Part shown: positions 52,754-62,082 of the stretch, piece after piece
Layout: each line of letters begins with the position of its first letter
Numbering within the stretch: the stretch's first letter is position 1
NCBI GenBank assembly: GCA_016795035.1
Contig: JAEUIT010000064.1
Location: forward strand, 1 to 62,256
Length of the DNA: 62,256 nucleotides
Direction of reading: 5' to 3'
DNA from: Phycisphaerae bacterium
GTDB lineage: Bacteria; Planctomycetota; Phycisphaerae; Phycisphaerales; SM1A02
Translations under genes and position numbers: made by a program
Notes under the pieces: generated by a model
Seen by the model: only the letters and a program-made list of their open reading frames with translations
The model's database searches: none
What the model was told of the DNA's origin: nothing

Positions 52754-53515
52754 CTACGGCCGCGCGAGAATCGCGTTTCGGATCGGCACCACGAGATGCG
52801 GGATCACCCGGTGCTCCGCCAAGCGCTCCGCGTGGCCGCACAGCGACGCGAACACGGTGCTCAGGTCGTCGAGCGACCGCACGGGGCCAGCCTTCCGCAC
52901 CGAGAGGAAGACGCTGATCGGATCCTCGTCGCCGAGGCTGAGATCCGGCCGGCCGCGCGACTTCACTTCGAACGTGGCCGTGAGGTCGCCCGATTCTGAG
53001 AGCGAGATGCCGAGCGACGGCTGCACGTCGACGAGCGCGTCCTGTTGGCGATCGACGAGGGACGCGAGCGGCGAGTCGGCGAGAAGCGCGTCGAAGATGA
53101 TCTCGTCGCGCGGGGCGTCGGTCTCGAAGTCAAAGCCGAAGACGAGTTCGAGCGCGTCGACGTCGATCGGCGAGATCGAGAGGTAGTACGGGGCGACTTC
53201 GAGGATGCGCTTGTGGAGCGCGTAGGCCTCCTCGAGGGAGCCGGGGTTTACGGCGCCGGAGCGGATCGACGTCTGCCGCATCGCCACCCAGGTGAACTCG
53301 CGGTCGAGTTCGAGCGTCTCGAGGGCAAGCTCGCCCTCGAAGCGCCGGAAGCGCTCGAGCCGCGGGAACTCGCGGCGGAGGCGATCGAACATGTCGAGCA
53401 CCGTCTCGCGCCGATCGGGCAGGTCGAGCTTCAGGCTCAACTTCTGGTTCACGTAGAAGTCGTGGCAGAGCGAGCCGAAGGTGGGGGAGTCGGAGTTCGA
53501 CGCGTCAGAACTCAT
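52754..53515 (-). CDS. Conserved-looking protein of unknown function
   Basis: A 253-residue cytoplasmic protein without signal or membrane segment. It is acidic and Leu-rich, with notable blocks FGSLCHDFYVNQKLSLKLDL, MFDRLRREFPRLERFRRFEG and YYLSISPIDVDALELVFGFD. The last suggests a fixed beta-strand core. No named family is recognised. ATG 53515 is chosen because upstream frame sequence is Arg-rich shadow; no clear ribosome-binding site was checked beyond a purine-poor context. It is divergent from the ABC-export operon, with a 266-base gap. Confidence 0.7.
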   Translation of the reverse strand: MSSDASNSDSPTFGSLCHDFYVNQKLSLKLDLPDRRETVLDMFDRLRREFPRLERFRRFEGELALETLELDREFTWVAMRQTSIRSGAVNPGSLEEAYALHKRILEVAPYYLSISPIDVDALELVFGFDFETDAPRDEIIFDALLADSPLASLVDRQQDALVDVQPSLGISLSESGDLTATFEVKSRGRPDLSLGDEDPISVFLSVRKAGPVRSLDDLSTVFASLCGHAERLAEHRVIPHLVVPIRNAILARP

Positions 53516-53781
53516 GGCGGACCCACGGTACGCGAAGGGCAGGGCGTCGAGCTGCAACGGACAGGTTTTCCCGGCCGTACGTCGCGTCCGATCGGCATGC
53601 AGGATCTCGCCCGAGGCTCGAACCTCGGGCGATCGCTGCAGATCGACCGCGGACGCGGCGCTCGAACTTCGATCGCGCGGCCGGCATCTGCCGGGTGCTC
53701 GGCAGCGCTCCTCGGCGTCGTTCGTGGCTCGGATGGGGGGCGAATCCCGTACCATCCGTGGCCCGGGATTCGTCGCACCGC

Positions 53782-54993
53782 ATGGCCCTCGACACGAGCA
53801 AACTCGACTCTCTCCGCATCGACCGACGCCGCCGCCGGCGGGGCGGTTGGCTGTGGATCGTCTTCCTCCTCCTTCTCCTCGGCGGGGCCGGCGGCGGAGG
53901 CTACTGGTGGTGGATCAACCGCCCGCAGGTCATTCCGGTGCGCACCGTCACGGTGGTCGCCAAGGGGTCGAAAGCCGACCGGACGCTCCTGAACGCGTCG
54001 GGCTACGTGACCGCGAGGCGCGACGCGACGGTGTCGTCGAAGGTGACCGGCAAGGTCATCGAGGTGATGGTCGAGGAAGGCATGCACGTGGACGAAGGGC
54101 AGATCCTCGCCCGGCTCGACGCCTCGAACGTCACCACGTCGCTCGACCTCGCGAACGCCCAGCTCGACGCAAGCCGTAGCGCGCTCGGCGAGACCGAGGC
54201 GAACCTCGCCCAGGCGAAGCGCGAGCTCGAGCGGCTCGAGGAAGCCAACGCGAGCGGCGCGGCCACGCGGCTCGAGATGCAGCGGGCGGAGACGCTGGTC
54301 CAGTCGCTCGAGGCCCGCATTGGCCGCCAGCAGGCGGAGATCGCCGTCGGCGAGCGCGAGGTCAAGATCTGGCAGCAGCAGCTCGACGACACGATCATCC
54401 GCGCGCCCTTCTCCGGCGTCGTGACCGCAAAGAACGCGCAGCCCGGCGAGATGATCTCGCCGATGTCGGTCGGCGGGTTCACCCGCACCGGCATCTGCAC
54501 GATCGTCGACATGTCGTCGCTCGAGATCGAAGTCGACGTCAGCGAGTCGTACATCAATCGCGTGCAGGCGGGCATGCCGGTCGAGGCGACGCTCGACTCC
54601 TACGCCGACTGGAAGATCCCCGCCAAGGTGATCGCGATCATCCCGACCGCCGATCGCCAGAAGGCGACCGTGAAGGTGCGCGTCGGCTTCGACGAGCGCG
54701 ATTCCCGCATCCTTCCCGACATGGGCGTGAAGGTCGCGTTCCAGAAGGTCGGCGAGGAGCCGACGCAGCTCGCTGGCATCGACGTGACCCAGAAGGCGAT
54801 CGCGACGGACAACGGCCGCGACGTCGTGTGGCTCGTGCGCGAAGGGAAGGCCGAGCGCCGCGCCGTGACGCTCGGCGAGCGGAAAGGCGAATCGGTGCTC
54901 GTCCTCGCGGGACTCGCGGGCGGCGAGCGCGTGGTGATCGATCCGCCTGCAACGTTGAAAGACGGCATCGCGGTGAAGGAGGAACGCCAGTGA
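53782..54993 (+). CDS. HlyD/MacA-like periplasmic adaptor protein
   Basis: A 403-residue membrane-fusion protein. A membrane helix (about 22-42) follows a poly-Arg stop (DRRRRRRGG). Two lipoyl half-motifs (SGYVTARRDATVSSKVTGKV and IRAPFSGVVTAKNAQPGEM) flank a coiled-coil hairpin (about 115-195), then a beta-barrel segment and a membrane-proximal domain. This is the standard MacA/RND adaptor order. With the ATPase and two permeases downstream it forms a MacAB-like tripartite pump exporting a lipid, peptide or antibiotic. It overlaps the ATPase gene by GTGA. Confidence 0.92.
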   Translation: MALDTSKLDSLRIDRRRRRRGGWLWIVFLLLLLGGAGGGGYWWWINRPQVIPVRTVTVVAKGSKADRTLLNASGYVTARRDATVSSKVTGKVIEVMVEEGMHVDEGQILARLDASNVTTSLDLANAQLDASRSALGETEANLAQAKRELERLEEANASGAATRLEMQRAETLVQSLEARIGRQQAEIAVGEREVKIWQQQLDDTIIRAPFSGVVTAKNAQPGEMISPMSVGGFTRTGICTIVDMSSLEIEVDVSESYINRVQAGMPVEATLDSYADWKIPAKVIAIIPTADRQKATVKVRVGFDERDSRILPDMGVKVAFQKVGEEPTQLAGIDVTQKAIATDNGRDVVWLVREGKAERRAVTLGERKGESVLVLAGLAGGERVVIDPPATLKDGIAVKEERQ

Positions 54994-55715
54994 CTGACAG
55001 CAACGCCTCGACGAATGACGCGCCGATCGTCTCGGTGCGAAAGGTCGAGAAGACCTTCCGCCGCGGCGGGGAGGAGATTCGCGTGCTCGACGCGCTCGAC
55101 CTCGACGTCCCGAAGGGCGAATTCCTCGCCCTGATGGGGCCGTCGGGCTCGGGGAAGACCACGTTGCTCAACCTGATCGGCGGACTCGATCAGCCGACGG
55201 GCGGCTCGGTCGTCGTGGCAGGCGAGCACATCGAGGACCTCTCCTCGCGAGAGCTCGCCGACTGGCGGGCCGAGAACATCGGCTTCGTCTTTCAGTTCTA
55301 CAACCTCTTGCCGGTCCTCTCCGCCGCCCGCAACGTGGAGTTGCCGCTTCTCCTGACGAGCCTCTCGCGCGCGGAGCGCAAGCGCCATGTCGCGGTCGCG
55401 CTCGAAGCGGTCGGCCTCTCGCACCGCGCGAGCCATACGCCGCGCACGCTGTCAGGCGGCGAGCAGCAGCGCGTGGGCATCGCCCGCGCGATCGTCACCG
55501 ATCCCACGCTCCTCCTCTGCGACGAGCCGACCGGCGACCTCGACCGGAAGTCGGGCGACGAGATCCTCTCCCTGTTGCAGGCGCTCAATCGCGACCAGGG
55601 GAAGACGATCATCATGGTCACGCACGACCCGCACGCCTCGGCGCGGGCCGCGCGCACCGTGCATCTCGAGAAGGGGCAGCTCGTCTCGAGCGTCGTCGCG
55701 GGAGCGATGGCATGA
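54990..55715 (+). CDS. MacB/LolD-type ABC transporter ATPase
   Basis: A 241-residue ATPase. Walker A GPSGSGKTTLLN, the Q-loop FQFYNLLP, signature LSGGEQQRVGIARAI, Walker B LLLCDEPTGDLD and H-loop VTHDP are intact. The FYNLLPVLSA segment and LIGGLDQPTGG are typical of the MacB/LolD subfamily, which powers mechanotransmission across the periplasm. The GTG start at 54990 overlaps the adaptor stop, and its end overlaps the first permease. Confidence 0.95.
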   Translation: MTDSNASTNDAPIVSVRKVEKTFRRGGEEIRVLDALDLDVPKGEFLALMGPSGSGKTTLLNLIGGLDQPTGGSVVVAGEHIEDLSSRELADWRAENIGFVFQFYNLLPVLSAARNVELPLLLTSLSRAERKRHVAVALEAVGLSHRASHTPRTLSGGEQQRVGIARAIVTDPTLLLCDEPTGDLDRKSGDEILSLLQALNRDQGKTIIMVTHDPHASARAARTVHLEKGQLVSSVVAGAMA

Positions 55716-56872
55716 AGTTCCTCGGCCTCCTCTGGGGCAATCTGATGCGGAGAAAGCTCCGCACGCTGCTCACCGTCCTCTCGATCTTCGTGGCGTTCTT
55801 CCTGTTCGGCCTGCTCGGCACGATCAAGGAGGCCTTCGCGGCGGGCGTCACAGTGTCCGACGCCGACCGGCTCGTCGTGCGGCATCGCGTCTCGCTCTTC
55901 ATGCTCCTGCCGATCAACTACGCGACGCGCATGCGGCAGATCGACGGCGTCGAGGCGATCGCGAGCTGGACCTGGTTCGGCGGCGTCTACAAGGACGACA
56001 TGAAGAACTTCTTCCCGAACATGCCCGTCGATCCCGACGCGCTCTTCGACGTGCATCCGGAGTACGTCTTCACCGACGCCGACAAGGACGCGTGGCGGAC
56101 GACGCGCACCGGCGCGGTGGTCGGCGAAACGCTCGCGGATCGCTTCGGCTGGAAGATCGGCGATCGCGTCCCGCTCAAGTCGCCGATCTGGCCTAAGCCC
56201 GACGACAGCGCATGGGAGTTCGACATCGTCGCGATCTACAAGGGCAAGAAGCCGACCACCGACACGTCGAGCTTCTTCTTCCGCTACGACTATTTCGACG
56301 AGACGCGCCCGAACGAGAAGGGCAAGGTCGGCTGGTACATGGTGCGGGTGTCGGATCCTGATCGCGCCGGCGACGTCGCGGCCGCGATCGACGCGGAGTT
56401 CGCGAATTCCTCGGCCGAGACGAAGGCCGAGCCGGAGGCCGCGTTCCAGCAAGGATTCGTCGAGCAGATCGGCAGCATCGGCACGATCCTCATGTCGATC
56501 CTGAGCGCCGTCTTCTTTACGATCATCCTCGTTGCGGGTAACACGATGGCCCAAGCCGTGCGCGAGCGCACGCAGGAGATCGGCGTCCTCAAGGCCATCG
56601 GCTTCACCGACGCGCGCGTGCTCGCCCTCGTGATCGCCGAGTCGTGCTCCGTCGCGATCCTCGGCGGCGCCGCGGGCCTTCTCTCCGCGTGGATCATCGG
56701 ACAGTTCGGAAGCCCCGTTCCGGAACTTCTGCCGGTCTTCTACCTTCCGCCGTCCTACCTCGCGGTGGGCGCGGCGCTCATCCTCGCGCTCGGCGTTGCC
56801 GCCGGCATCCTGCCCGCGATCGCGGCGATGCGGCTCCACGTCGCGGTCGCGCTCCGGAGGCACGGCGCATGA
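55712..56872 (+). CDS. FtsX/MacB-like permease, first subunit
   Basis: A 386-residue permease. One N-terminal helix (about 16-38, LLTVLSIFVAFFLFGLLG) is followed by a large periplasmic domain (about 45-260) and three C-terminal helices. The coupling segment VRERTQEIGVLKAIGFTDARVL is the FtsX signature. It overlaps both neighbours by four bases. Since a second permease of the same type follows, the transporter is probably a heterodimer. Confidence 0.92.
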   Translation: MKFLGLLWGNLMRRKLRTLLTVLSIFVAFFLFGLLGTIKEAFAAGVTVSDADRLVVRHRVSLFMLLPINYATRMRQIDGVEAIASWTWFGGVYKDDMKNFFPNMPVDPDALFDVHPEYVFTDADKDAWRTTRTGAVVGETLADRFGWKIGDRVPLKSPIWPKPDDSAWEFDIVAIYKGKKPTTDTSSFFFRYDYFDETRPNEKGKVGWYMVRVSDPDRAGDVAAAIDAEFANSSAETKAEPEAAFQQGFVEQIGSIGTILMSILSAVFFTIILVAGNTMAQAVRERTQEIGVLKAIGFTDARVLALVIAESCSVAILGGAAGLLSAWIIGQFGSPVPELLPVFYLPPSYLAVGAALILALGVAAGILPAIAAMRLHVAVALRRHGA

Positions 56873-58038
56873 ACTGGCTCCTGCAGGTCCTCGCCATCAC
56901 GTCATTCAGCATGCGCACGATCCCGCAGCGCCGCGGCCCGTCGATCGCCGCGGTCGTCGGCATCGCGGGCGTCGTGGCCGTGCTCGTCGGAGTCCTCTCG
57001 ATCGCGGCCGGCTTCCGCGCCGCGCTCACGTCGAAGGTCGGCGAGGACATCGCGATCGTCCTTCGCGCGAGCGCCGACAGCGAGTCGACGAGCGGTCTCG
57101 AGCGCGAAGCGGTGCGCGTGATCCTCGACTCGCCGAACATCGAGTCGGCCTCGGCGGAACTCTTCTCGCTCATCAACCTGCCGCGCCGCTCGACCGGGAC
57201 CGACTCGAACGTCGCGATCCGCGGCGTCTCGGCCGACGCGTCGAAGGTGCGCGGCGGCATCACGATCCTCGAAGGTCGCATGTTCGAGCCGGGCCGCAAC
57301 GAGGTGATCGCCGGCGCCGGCGCCGCGCGCTCCTTCGCGAAACTCAACGTGGGCGACAGCTTCCGGGTCGGCACGAACACCTGGAACGTCGTCGGCGTCT
57401 TCTCGAGCGGCGGCGGCTCCGAGGAGTCGGAGGTCTGGACCGACGCGGCGATCCTCCAGTCAGCCTACGACCGCGGCGACTCGTACAACTCCGTGCTCGT
57501 GCGGCTTCCGACACCCGACGCGTTCGACGCGTTCAAGGACTCGCTCACAGGCGATCCCCGCCTCAAGGTGAAGGTACTTCGACTCTCGACGTATCTCGCT
57601 GATCAGGGCGAGATGCTGACGGAGTTCATCACCGGTCTCGGCTTCGCGATCGCGAGCCTCATGGCACTCGGGGCCGTGTTCGGCGCGCTCAACACGATGT
57701 ACTCGGCCGTCGCCGGACGAACCCGCGAGATCGCCACGCTCCGTGCGCTTGGCTTCGGCGCGTCGCCGATCGTCCTCTCGGTGCTCGCGGAGTCGCTCGT
57801 CCTTGCGCTCATCGGCGGCGCGCTCGGCGCCGGACTCGCGTACGCGGCGTTCAACGGCTACCAAGCGTCGACTATCAACTGGCAGACCTTCAGCCAGATC
57901 GCCTTCGCCTTCGCCGTGACGCCGCCGCTCCTCGTAGCCGCGATCGTCTGGGCCGCGCTCATGGGACTTGTGGGCGGCTTCTTCCCCGCGCTCCGCGCCG
58001 CGAACATCCCGATCGCAAACGCGCTGCGGGAGGGATGA
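56869..58038 (+). CDS. FtsX/MacB-like permease, second subunit
   Basis: A 389-residue homolog of the preceding permease. It has an N-terminal helix (IAAVVGIAGVVAVLVGVLSI), a periplasmic domain with GRMFEPGRNEVIAGAGAA, and three C-terminal helices. Its signature is VAGRTREIATLRALGFGASP. The periplasmic domain differs clearly from the first subunit, so the two likely have distinct roles. It is the last gene of the export operon; a heptad inverted repeat lies just beyond its stop. Confidence 0.92.
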   Translation: MNWLLQVLAITSFSMRTIPQRRGPSIAAVVGIAGVVAVLVGVLSIAAGFRAALTSKVGEDIAIVLRASADSESTSGLEREAVRVILDSPNIESASAELFSLINLPRRSTGTDSNVAIRGVSADASKVRGGITILEGRMFEPGRNEVIAGAGAARSFAKLNVGDSFRVGTNTWNVVGVFSSGGGSEESEVWTDAAILQSAYDRGDSYNSVLVRLPTPDAFDAFKDSLTGDPRLKVKVLRLSTYLADQGEMLTEFITGLGFAIASLMALGAVFGALNTMYSAVAGRTREIATLRALGFGASPIVLSVLAESLVLALIGGALGAGLAYAAFNGYQASTINWQTFSQIAFAFAVTPPLLVAAIVWAALMGLVGGFFPALRAANIPIANALREG

Positions 58039-58046
58039 TCGGCGAA

Positions 58047-58138
58047 GGAGTCAGGATTCAGGAGTCAGGAGTCAGTGGGCGCGCGCAGGTTGCTGTGTTG
58101 GCTTCCACTGCCTCCTCAATCCTGACTCCTGACTCCTA
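58047..58138. repeat. CAGGAGT heptad inverted repeat, copy B
   Basis: CAGGAGT-type heptads at 58047-58075 face ACTCCTG heptads at 58111-58138. The imperfect heptads TCAGGATTCAGGAG and CCTCAATCCTGACTCC also occur in copy A (8362-8477), so the two are related elements rather than chance slippage. Like copy A, it lies between convergent genes, and its right arm touches the HAD gene stop. Confidence 0.85.
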
Positions 58139-58843
58139 CGCCTCTCCAACCATCCACCGCTCCATCGCCTCCACGTCCGCGAGCGTCTCGACCACGAGGT
58201 CCGCGTTCGTCTCGTGCAACTCCTGCAACGACGCGCCGCCGGTCGCGACCGCGAGCGCGCGGCAGCCGTTGTGCTTCGCGCAGTCGACGTCGTGCGGCGT
58301 GTCGCCGATGATGACGACGCGCTCGGGTCGCGGATGCATGCCGTGCGCCTCGTGCATGCGCCGCATCGCGACCGGCGGCAGCGACCGTCGGTCGGGGCCG
58401 TCGCCCGCATAGGCGCCGAGGCGGAAGTGTGTGGCGTCGAAGCGCGCCGCCTCGACCTTGAGCCGCGCGGTGTCGGGCCAGTTGCCGGTCAGGAGTCCGA
58501 CGATCACGTCGTTGCGGGCAGCGAGCCGGCGCACGAGGTCGTGCACGCCGGGAAACGTGACGACGTCGACGTCTCCGCCGCGGAGGCGCTCCTCGAGGAT
58601 CGCGCGATAGCGCTGGCGGAAGCGGGCCATCTCCGCGTCGCTCGCGGCGAGCCCGGCCTCGCGCATCACGTCATTCCAGATGAGGGTGTCGAGGCGTCCG
58701 GCGACCGGCACGCCCTTGAGCGTGGCGCCCGAGCCTGGATAGAGCTCGTCGAAGGTGCGCTGCATGGCGGCGATCCCCGCCCCTTGCGAGCGAAGCAGCG
58801 TGCCGTCGATGTCGAAGAGGACGAGATGCGGATGGGATTCCAT
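58136..58843 (-). CDS. HAD-superfamily phosphatase
   Basis: A 235-residue HAD hydrolase. Motif I is LFDIDGTLL (nucleophile Asp10), motif II VGLLTGN, and motif IV IIGDTPHDVDCAKHNG. The helical cap between motifs I and II is of the phosphoglycolate-phosphatase (Gph) type. ATG 58843 is used; a basic stretch upstream in frame is not conserved. Substrate cannot be assigned. It is followed at its 3' end by the heptad repeat. Confidence 0.9.
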   Translation of the reverse strand: MESHPHLVLFDIDGTLLRSQGAGIAAMQRTFDELYPGSGATLKGVPVAGRLDTLIWNDVMREAGLAASDAEMARFRQRYRAILEERLRGGDVDVVTFPGVHDLVRRLAARNDVIVGLLTGNWPDTARLKVEAARFDATHFRLGAYAGDGPDRRSLPPVAMRRMHEAHGMHPRPERVVIIGDTPHDVDCAKHNGCRALAVATGGASLQELHETNADLVVETLADVEAMERWMVGEA

Positions 58844-58863
58844 GCGGACGGGTTGAGAGGATT

Positions 58864-59418
58864 TCAGGCGTGGTCGACGAACGCGCGCGTCGTGCGCACG
58901 ATCGTTGCGGCGACCGTGGCGGCGTCGGCCCCCGACGGTCGTTCGATCCACGTGGCGAGGAGACCGAGCTGCGCGTACGCGAGCGTCTCGGCGAGAAGCG
59001 GAAGCGGCATCTTCGGCGGCGGATCGCGCCGCGCGAGACGCTCGAGATGCAGTTCGGCGAGTCGGCGCCGCACGTCGAGCGCGGCGGGGCCGGCGAGAAG
59101 CGCCGAACTCTGGGCTCGAAACTCGCGAACGTGCTCGAGGATCCCGCGCACGCGCTCGGCGAGCGTGGCGTCGCCGGCGCCCGTCGGGCCGACGGCATCG
59201 GCGAGCGGGGCGAGGAGCCCGCTCACCGCGCGGCGAAGGACGTCTTCCTTCCCGCGAAAGTGCTCGTAGAAGGTCGAACGGCCGACCCCCGCGCGGGCGA
59301 TGACGTCCGAGACGGTGAACTCGTCGAAGCGGCGCTCGAGCGCGAGGCGATTGAACGCGGCGACGATCCAGTCGTCGGTCGCGTCGCTCCTCGTCGACCT
59401 CACGGCGTCGGACGACAT
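58864..59418 (-). CDS. TetR/AcrR-family transcriptional regulator
   Basis: A 184-residue regulator. The N-terminal DNA-binding domain has FTVSDVIARAGVGRSTFYEH and RGKEDVLRRAV, a canonical TetR helix-turn-helix. The C-terminal ligand-binding half is helical and variable. It is divergent from the membrane protein at 59507, with an 88-base gap, which is the usual place for a TetR operator, so that gene is the likely target. ATG 59418 is chosen to start just before the DNA-binding domain. Confidence 0.9.
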   Translation of the reverse strand: MSSDAVRSTRSDATDDWIVAAFNRLALERRFDEFTVSDVIARAGVGRSTFYEHFRGKEDVLRRAVSGLLAPLADAVGPTGAGDATLAERVRGILEHVREFRAQSSALLAGPAALDVRRRLAELHLERLARRDPPPKMPLPLLAETLAYAQLGLLATWIERPSGADAATVAATIVRTTRAFVDHA

Positions 59419-59506
59419 CCGGACATCGTACGTGAGTTGTCCGCTTTGCCCGCCGCGCGGCCGCGCGCCGCTCGACGCGCGCGCGATTCCGGGCGAGAGT
59501 CCCCGG

Positions 59507-60202
59507 ATGACCACGCCCGAACCTTCGACGCCCTCGACGACCATGGCGCCCGTGACCGGGCGCGCCTCCGCCGTCCTCGTGATCGCCGCCTCGCTCCTCA
59601 TCGTCGGCTTCATGGCCGCCCACCCGACCAGCCACGCGCCGACCCTTCGCGACTTTGCCGTCGAAGCGACCGGCGGCTTCGGCCCCAACGCGCTCGTGCA
59701 TGGCGTGCTCGTCGGCCTCGCGGCGCTTCTCTGTGTCGGCTTCCTCGCGCTCGCCGACGCGCTCGGCTGGCGGCGGCTCGTCGTCCGCGCCGCGGTCGTG
59801 TCGCTCGCCCTCGGAACCGTCTGCGGCGTCTTCGCCGGGGGCATCAACGGTTTCGTCGTGCCGACGACTGCCGCGGCCTATGCCGAGGCCGACGACGCGA
59901 CGCTCGCGGCCCTGGGCGTCGGCCTCCGCTTCGCCCGCGAGGCGAACGCGACCCTCGCCCGGGGCGACGTGATCGGCGTCTCCGCGGCGACGATTCTGTT
60001 CGGGCTGGCGGCGTTGCGCGGTGCCGCCAGCACGCGGCGGCCCGTCCTCGGCATCGTCGGCCTCGCCCTCGGCGTTGCGCCGCTCGCGCTCCTCGCCGCG
60101 GGCCGCTTGCCGATCACCGTCTCCGGCTTCGGCCACTTCGTCCTGATGCAAGGGTTCTGGGGCATCGCGGTGGGCGTGTCGCTTCTACGACGTTCGATGT
60201 AG
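59507..60202 (+). CDS. Polytopic membrane protein, unknown function
   Basis: A 231-residue protein with about six membrane helices: ASAVLVIAASLLIVGFMAA, LVHGVLVGLAALLCVGFLAL, AAVVSLALGTVCGVFAGGI, VSAATILFGLAAL, VLGIVGLALGVAPLALLAAG and a final hydrophobic segment. Conserved-looking polar residues (ANATLARGD) lie in a loop. No named family is recognised. It is divergently paired with the TetR gene and possibly repressed by it. Confidence 0.75.
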   Translation: MTTPEPSTPSTTMAPVTGRASAVLVIAASLLIVGFMAAHPTSHAPTLRDFAVEATGGFGPNALVHGVLVGLAALLCVGFLALADALGWRRLVVRAAVVSLALGTVCGVFAGGINGFVVPTTAAAYAEADDATLAALGVGLRFAREANATLARGDVIGVSAATILFGLAALRGAASTRRPVLGIVGLALGVAPLALLAAGRLPITVSGFGHFVLMQGFWGIAVGVSLLRRSM

Positions 60203-60323
60203 TTTGCCGACCATGACATCGGTCGCGGTGGAGGTCGCCGAACCCGGAGGTACGCTCTCGCGTCTGTGCGACGTCGGCCCCCGACGAGTGTCGGAAGCCG
60301 CCGCCATTCTCGAGGTCCTCTGC

Positions 60324-61775
60324 GTGCAGCATCTCCATCGATCGGTCGGAACCGTTCTCGCCTATCTCGTCGTTGCAGCCGTCGCCGCGTTCGCGAGGAC
60401 GTCGGCCGCCGCCGGAACGGAACCGAAGCGCCCGAACATCGTCCACATCGTCGCCGACGACCTTGGGTGGAAGGACGTCGGCTTCCACGGCGCGACTGAC
60501 ATCAAGACGCCGAACTTGGACGCCTTGGCGAAAACCGGCGCCGTCTTCGACGCGCTGTACGTCCAGCCGATGTGCACGCCCACGCGGGCCGCGCTCATGA
60601 CCGGCCGCTATCCCTTCCGCTACGGCCTGCAGACCGCGGTGATCCCGTCGGTGTCGGAGTACGGCCTCGACCTGTCGGAGCGCCTCCTGCCGCAGGTTCT
60701 CGCCGACGCGGGCTACAACACCGCGATCATCGGCAAGTGGCACTTGGGCCACGCGGACAAGGCGTATTGGCCGAAGCAGCGCGGCTTTCAATATCAGTAC
60801 GGCGCGATGATCGGCGAGCTCGACTACTTCACGCACGACGAGCACGGCGTCCTCGACTGGTTCCGCGACAACGAGCCGGTGCGCGAAGAGGGCTACACGA
60901 CAACGTTGCTCGGCGCGGATGCGGTGAAGTACATCGCGAAGCAGGACGCGTCGAAGCCGTTCTACCTCTACCTCGCGTTCAACGCACCGCACACGCCGTA
61001 CCAGGCGCCGCAGGAGTACATCGATCGCTTCAAGGCGATCGAGGATCCCACGCGCCGCACCTACGCCGCGATGGTGAGCGCCCTCGACGACGAGATCGGC
61101 CGCGTCGTCGCCGCGCTCGACAAGAAGGGGCTCCGCGACAACACGCTCATCATTTTCCACAGCGACAACGGCGGCACCCGCAACGCGATGTTCGCGGGGG
61201 TGATGGCCGACATGTCGAAGATCACGTTGCCCTGCGACAACGGCCCGTACCGCGAAGGGAAGGGCACCCTCTACGAAGGCGCGACGCGCGTCGTCGGCCT
61301 CGCGAACTGGCCCGGCCACATCAAGGCGGGCGAAGTCGTCGGCCTCGTCCACGCGGTCGACTTCTTCCCGACGATCACCACGCTCGCGAGGGCGTCGACG
61401 GAAGGCTGCAAGCCGATCGACGGCATGAACGTCTGGCAGACCATCGCGGCAAACGCCGCGTCGCCGCGCGAGGAGATCGTCTACAACATCGAGCCGTACC
61501 GTGCGGCACTTCGCCAAGGCGAGTGGAAGCTCGTGTGGCGCACGCTTCTCCCGTCGAAGGTCGAGCTCTTCAACATCGTCGCCGACCCGAGCGAGACGAC
61601 GAACCTCGCCGACAAGCACCCGGAGAAGGTCGCGGCGATGCAGGCCCGCATCAACGCGCTCGCGGCCGACGCCGCGAAGCCGCTCTTCCTCATCGACCAG
61701 GCGAAGGTCGTCCAGAAGAACATGAAGGGCGAGCCGGTCCTGCCGATCGACGACGAGTACCCGGTCGCGGATTGA
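60324..61775 (+). CDS. Secreted formylglycine-dependent sulfatase
   Basis: A 483-residue sulfatase. HIVADDLGWKDVGFHG supplies metal-binding Asp residues, and C84-T-P-T-R88 (QPMCTPTRAALMTGRYP) is the site whose Cys becomes formylglycine. GKWHLGH, NAPHTPYQAP, IIFHSDNGG and GKGTLYEGATR complete the fold. With GTG 60324 (GAGG eight bases upstream) the protein opens with a good signal peptide ending in TSAAAG. In-frame starts at 60204 or 60213 would add 37-40 unconserved residues. It removes sulfate esters, probably from algal or self-made glycans. No maturase is nearby. Confidence 0.92.
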   Translation: MQHLHRSVGTVLAYLVVAAVAAFARTSAAAGTEPKRPNIVHIVADDLGWKDVGFHGATDIKTPNLDALAKTGAVFDALYVQPMCTPTRAALMTGRYPFRYGLQTAVIPSVSEYGLDLSERLLPQVLADAGYNTAIIGKWHLGHADKAYWPKQRGFQYQYGAMIGELDYFTHDEHGVLDWFRDNEPVREEGYTTTLLGADAVKYIAKQDASKPFYLYLAFNAPHTPYQAPQEYIDRFKAIEDPTRRTYAAMVSALDDEIGRVVAALDKKGLRDNTLIIFHSDNGGTRNAMFAGVMADMSKITLPCDNGPYREGKGTLYEGATRVVGLANWPGHIKAGEVVGLVHAVDFFPTITTLARASTEGCKPIDGMNVWQTIAANAASPREEIVYNIEPYRAALRQGEWKLVWRTLLPSKVELFNIVADPSETTNLADKHPEKVAAMQARINALAADAAKPLFLIDQAKVVQKNMKGEPVLPIDDEYPVAD

Positions 61776-61802
61776 CCCGGCTGCAACGCGGAGGCTCGCG
61801 GC

Positions 61803-61928
61803 GGCCCCCTCCGTCATCGCTGCGCGATGCCACCTCCCCCACGAGACGTGGGGGAGGATCGGGCTCTTGCATCCTCCCCCGACTTCGTCGGGGGAGGGGG
61901 ACCATCGCGAAGCGATGGTGGTGGGGGC
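61803..61928. repeat. Four-hairpin repeat, copy 3
   Basis: A 126-bp unit matching copies 1 and 2: CCCCCTCCGTCATCGC at the left, two CCTCCCCC/GGGGGAGG hairpins, then CCATCGCGAAGCGATGG and GTGGGGGC. It begins 28 bases after the sulfatase stop and is preceded by the same CTGCAACGCGGAGGCTCGC segment found between copies 1 and 2. Confidence 0.85.
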
Positions 61929-61942
61929 TCGTGCACTCGCGC

Positions 61943-62068
61943 GGCCCCCTCCGTCATCGCTGCGCGATGCCACCTCCCCCTCGAGACGTGGGGGAGGATC
62001 GGGCTCTTGCATCCTCCCCCGACTCCGTCGGGGGAGGGGGCCCATCGCGAAGCGATGGGGGTGGGGGC
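61943..62068. repeat. Four-hairpin repeat, copy 4
   Basis: A 126-bp direct copy of copy 3, separated by a 14-base spacer. It differs at only a few positions, mostly in hairpin loops. Confidence 0.85.
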
Positions 62069-62082
62069 TCGTGCGCTCGCGC

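Noticed and set aside
51895..53186. Plus-strand open frames across the repeat cluster, rich in PPPP, RGGG and SLAR
   Set aside because: They translate the hairpin repeat itself and have no protein-like composition outside it.
60204..60323. Longer N-terminus for the sulfatase from ATG 60204 or 60213
   Set aside because: It would place about 40 unconserved residues before the signal peptide. GTG 60324 has a good ribosome-binding site and yields a normal leader.
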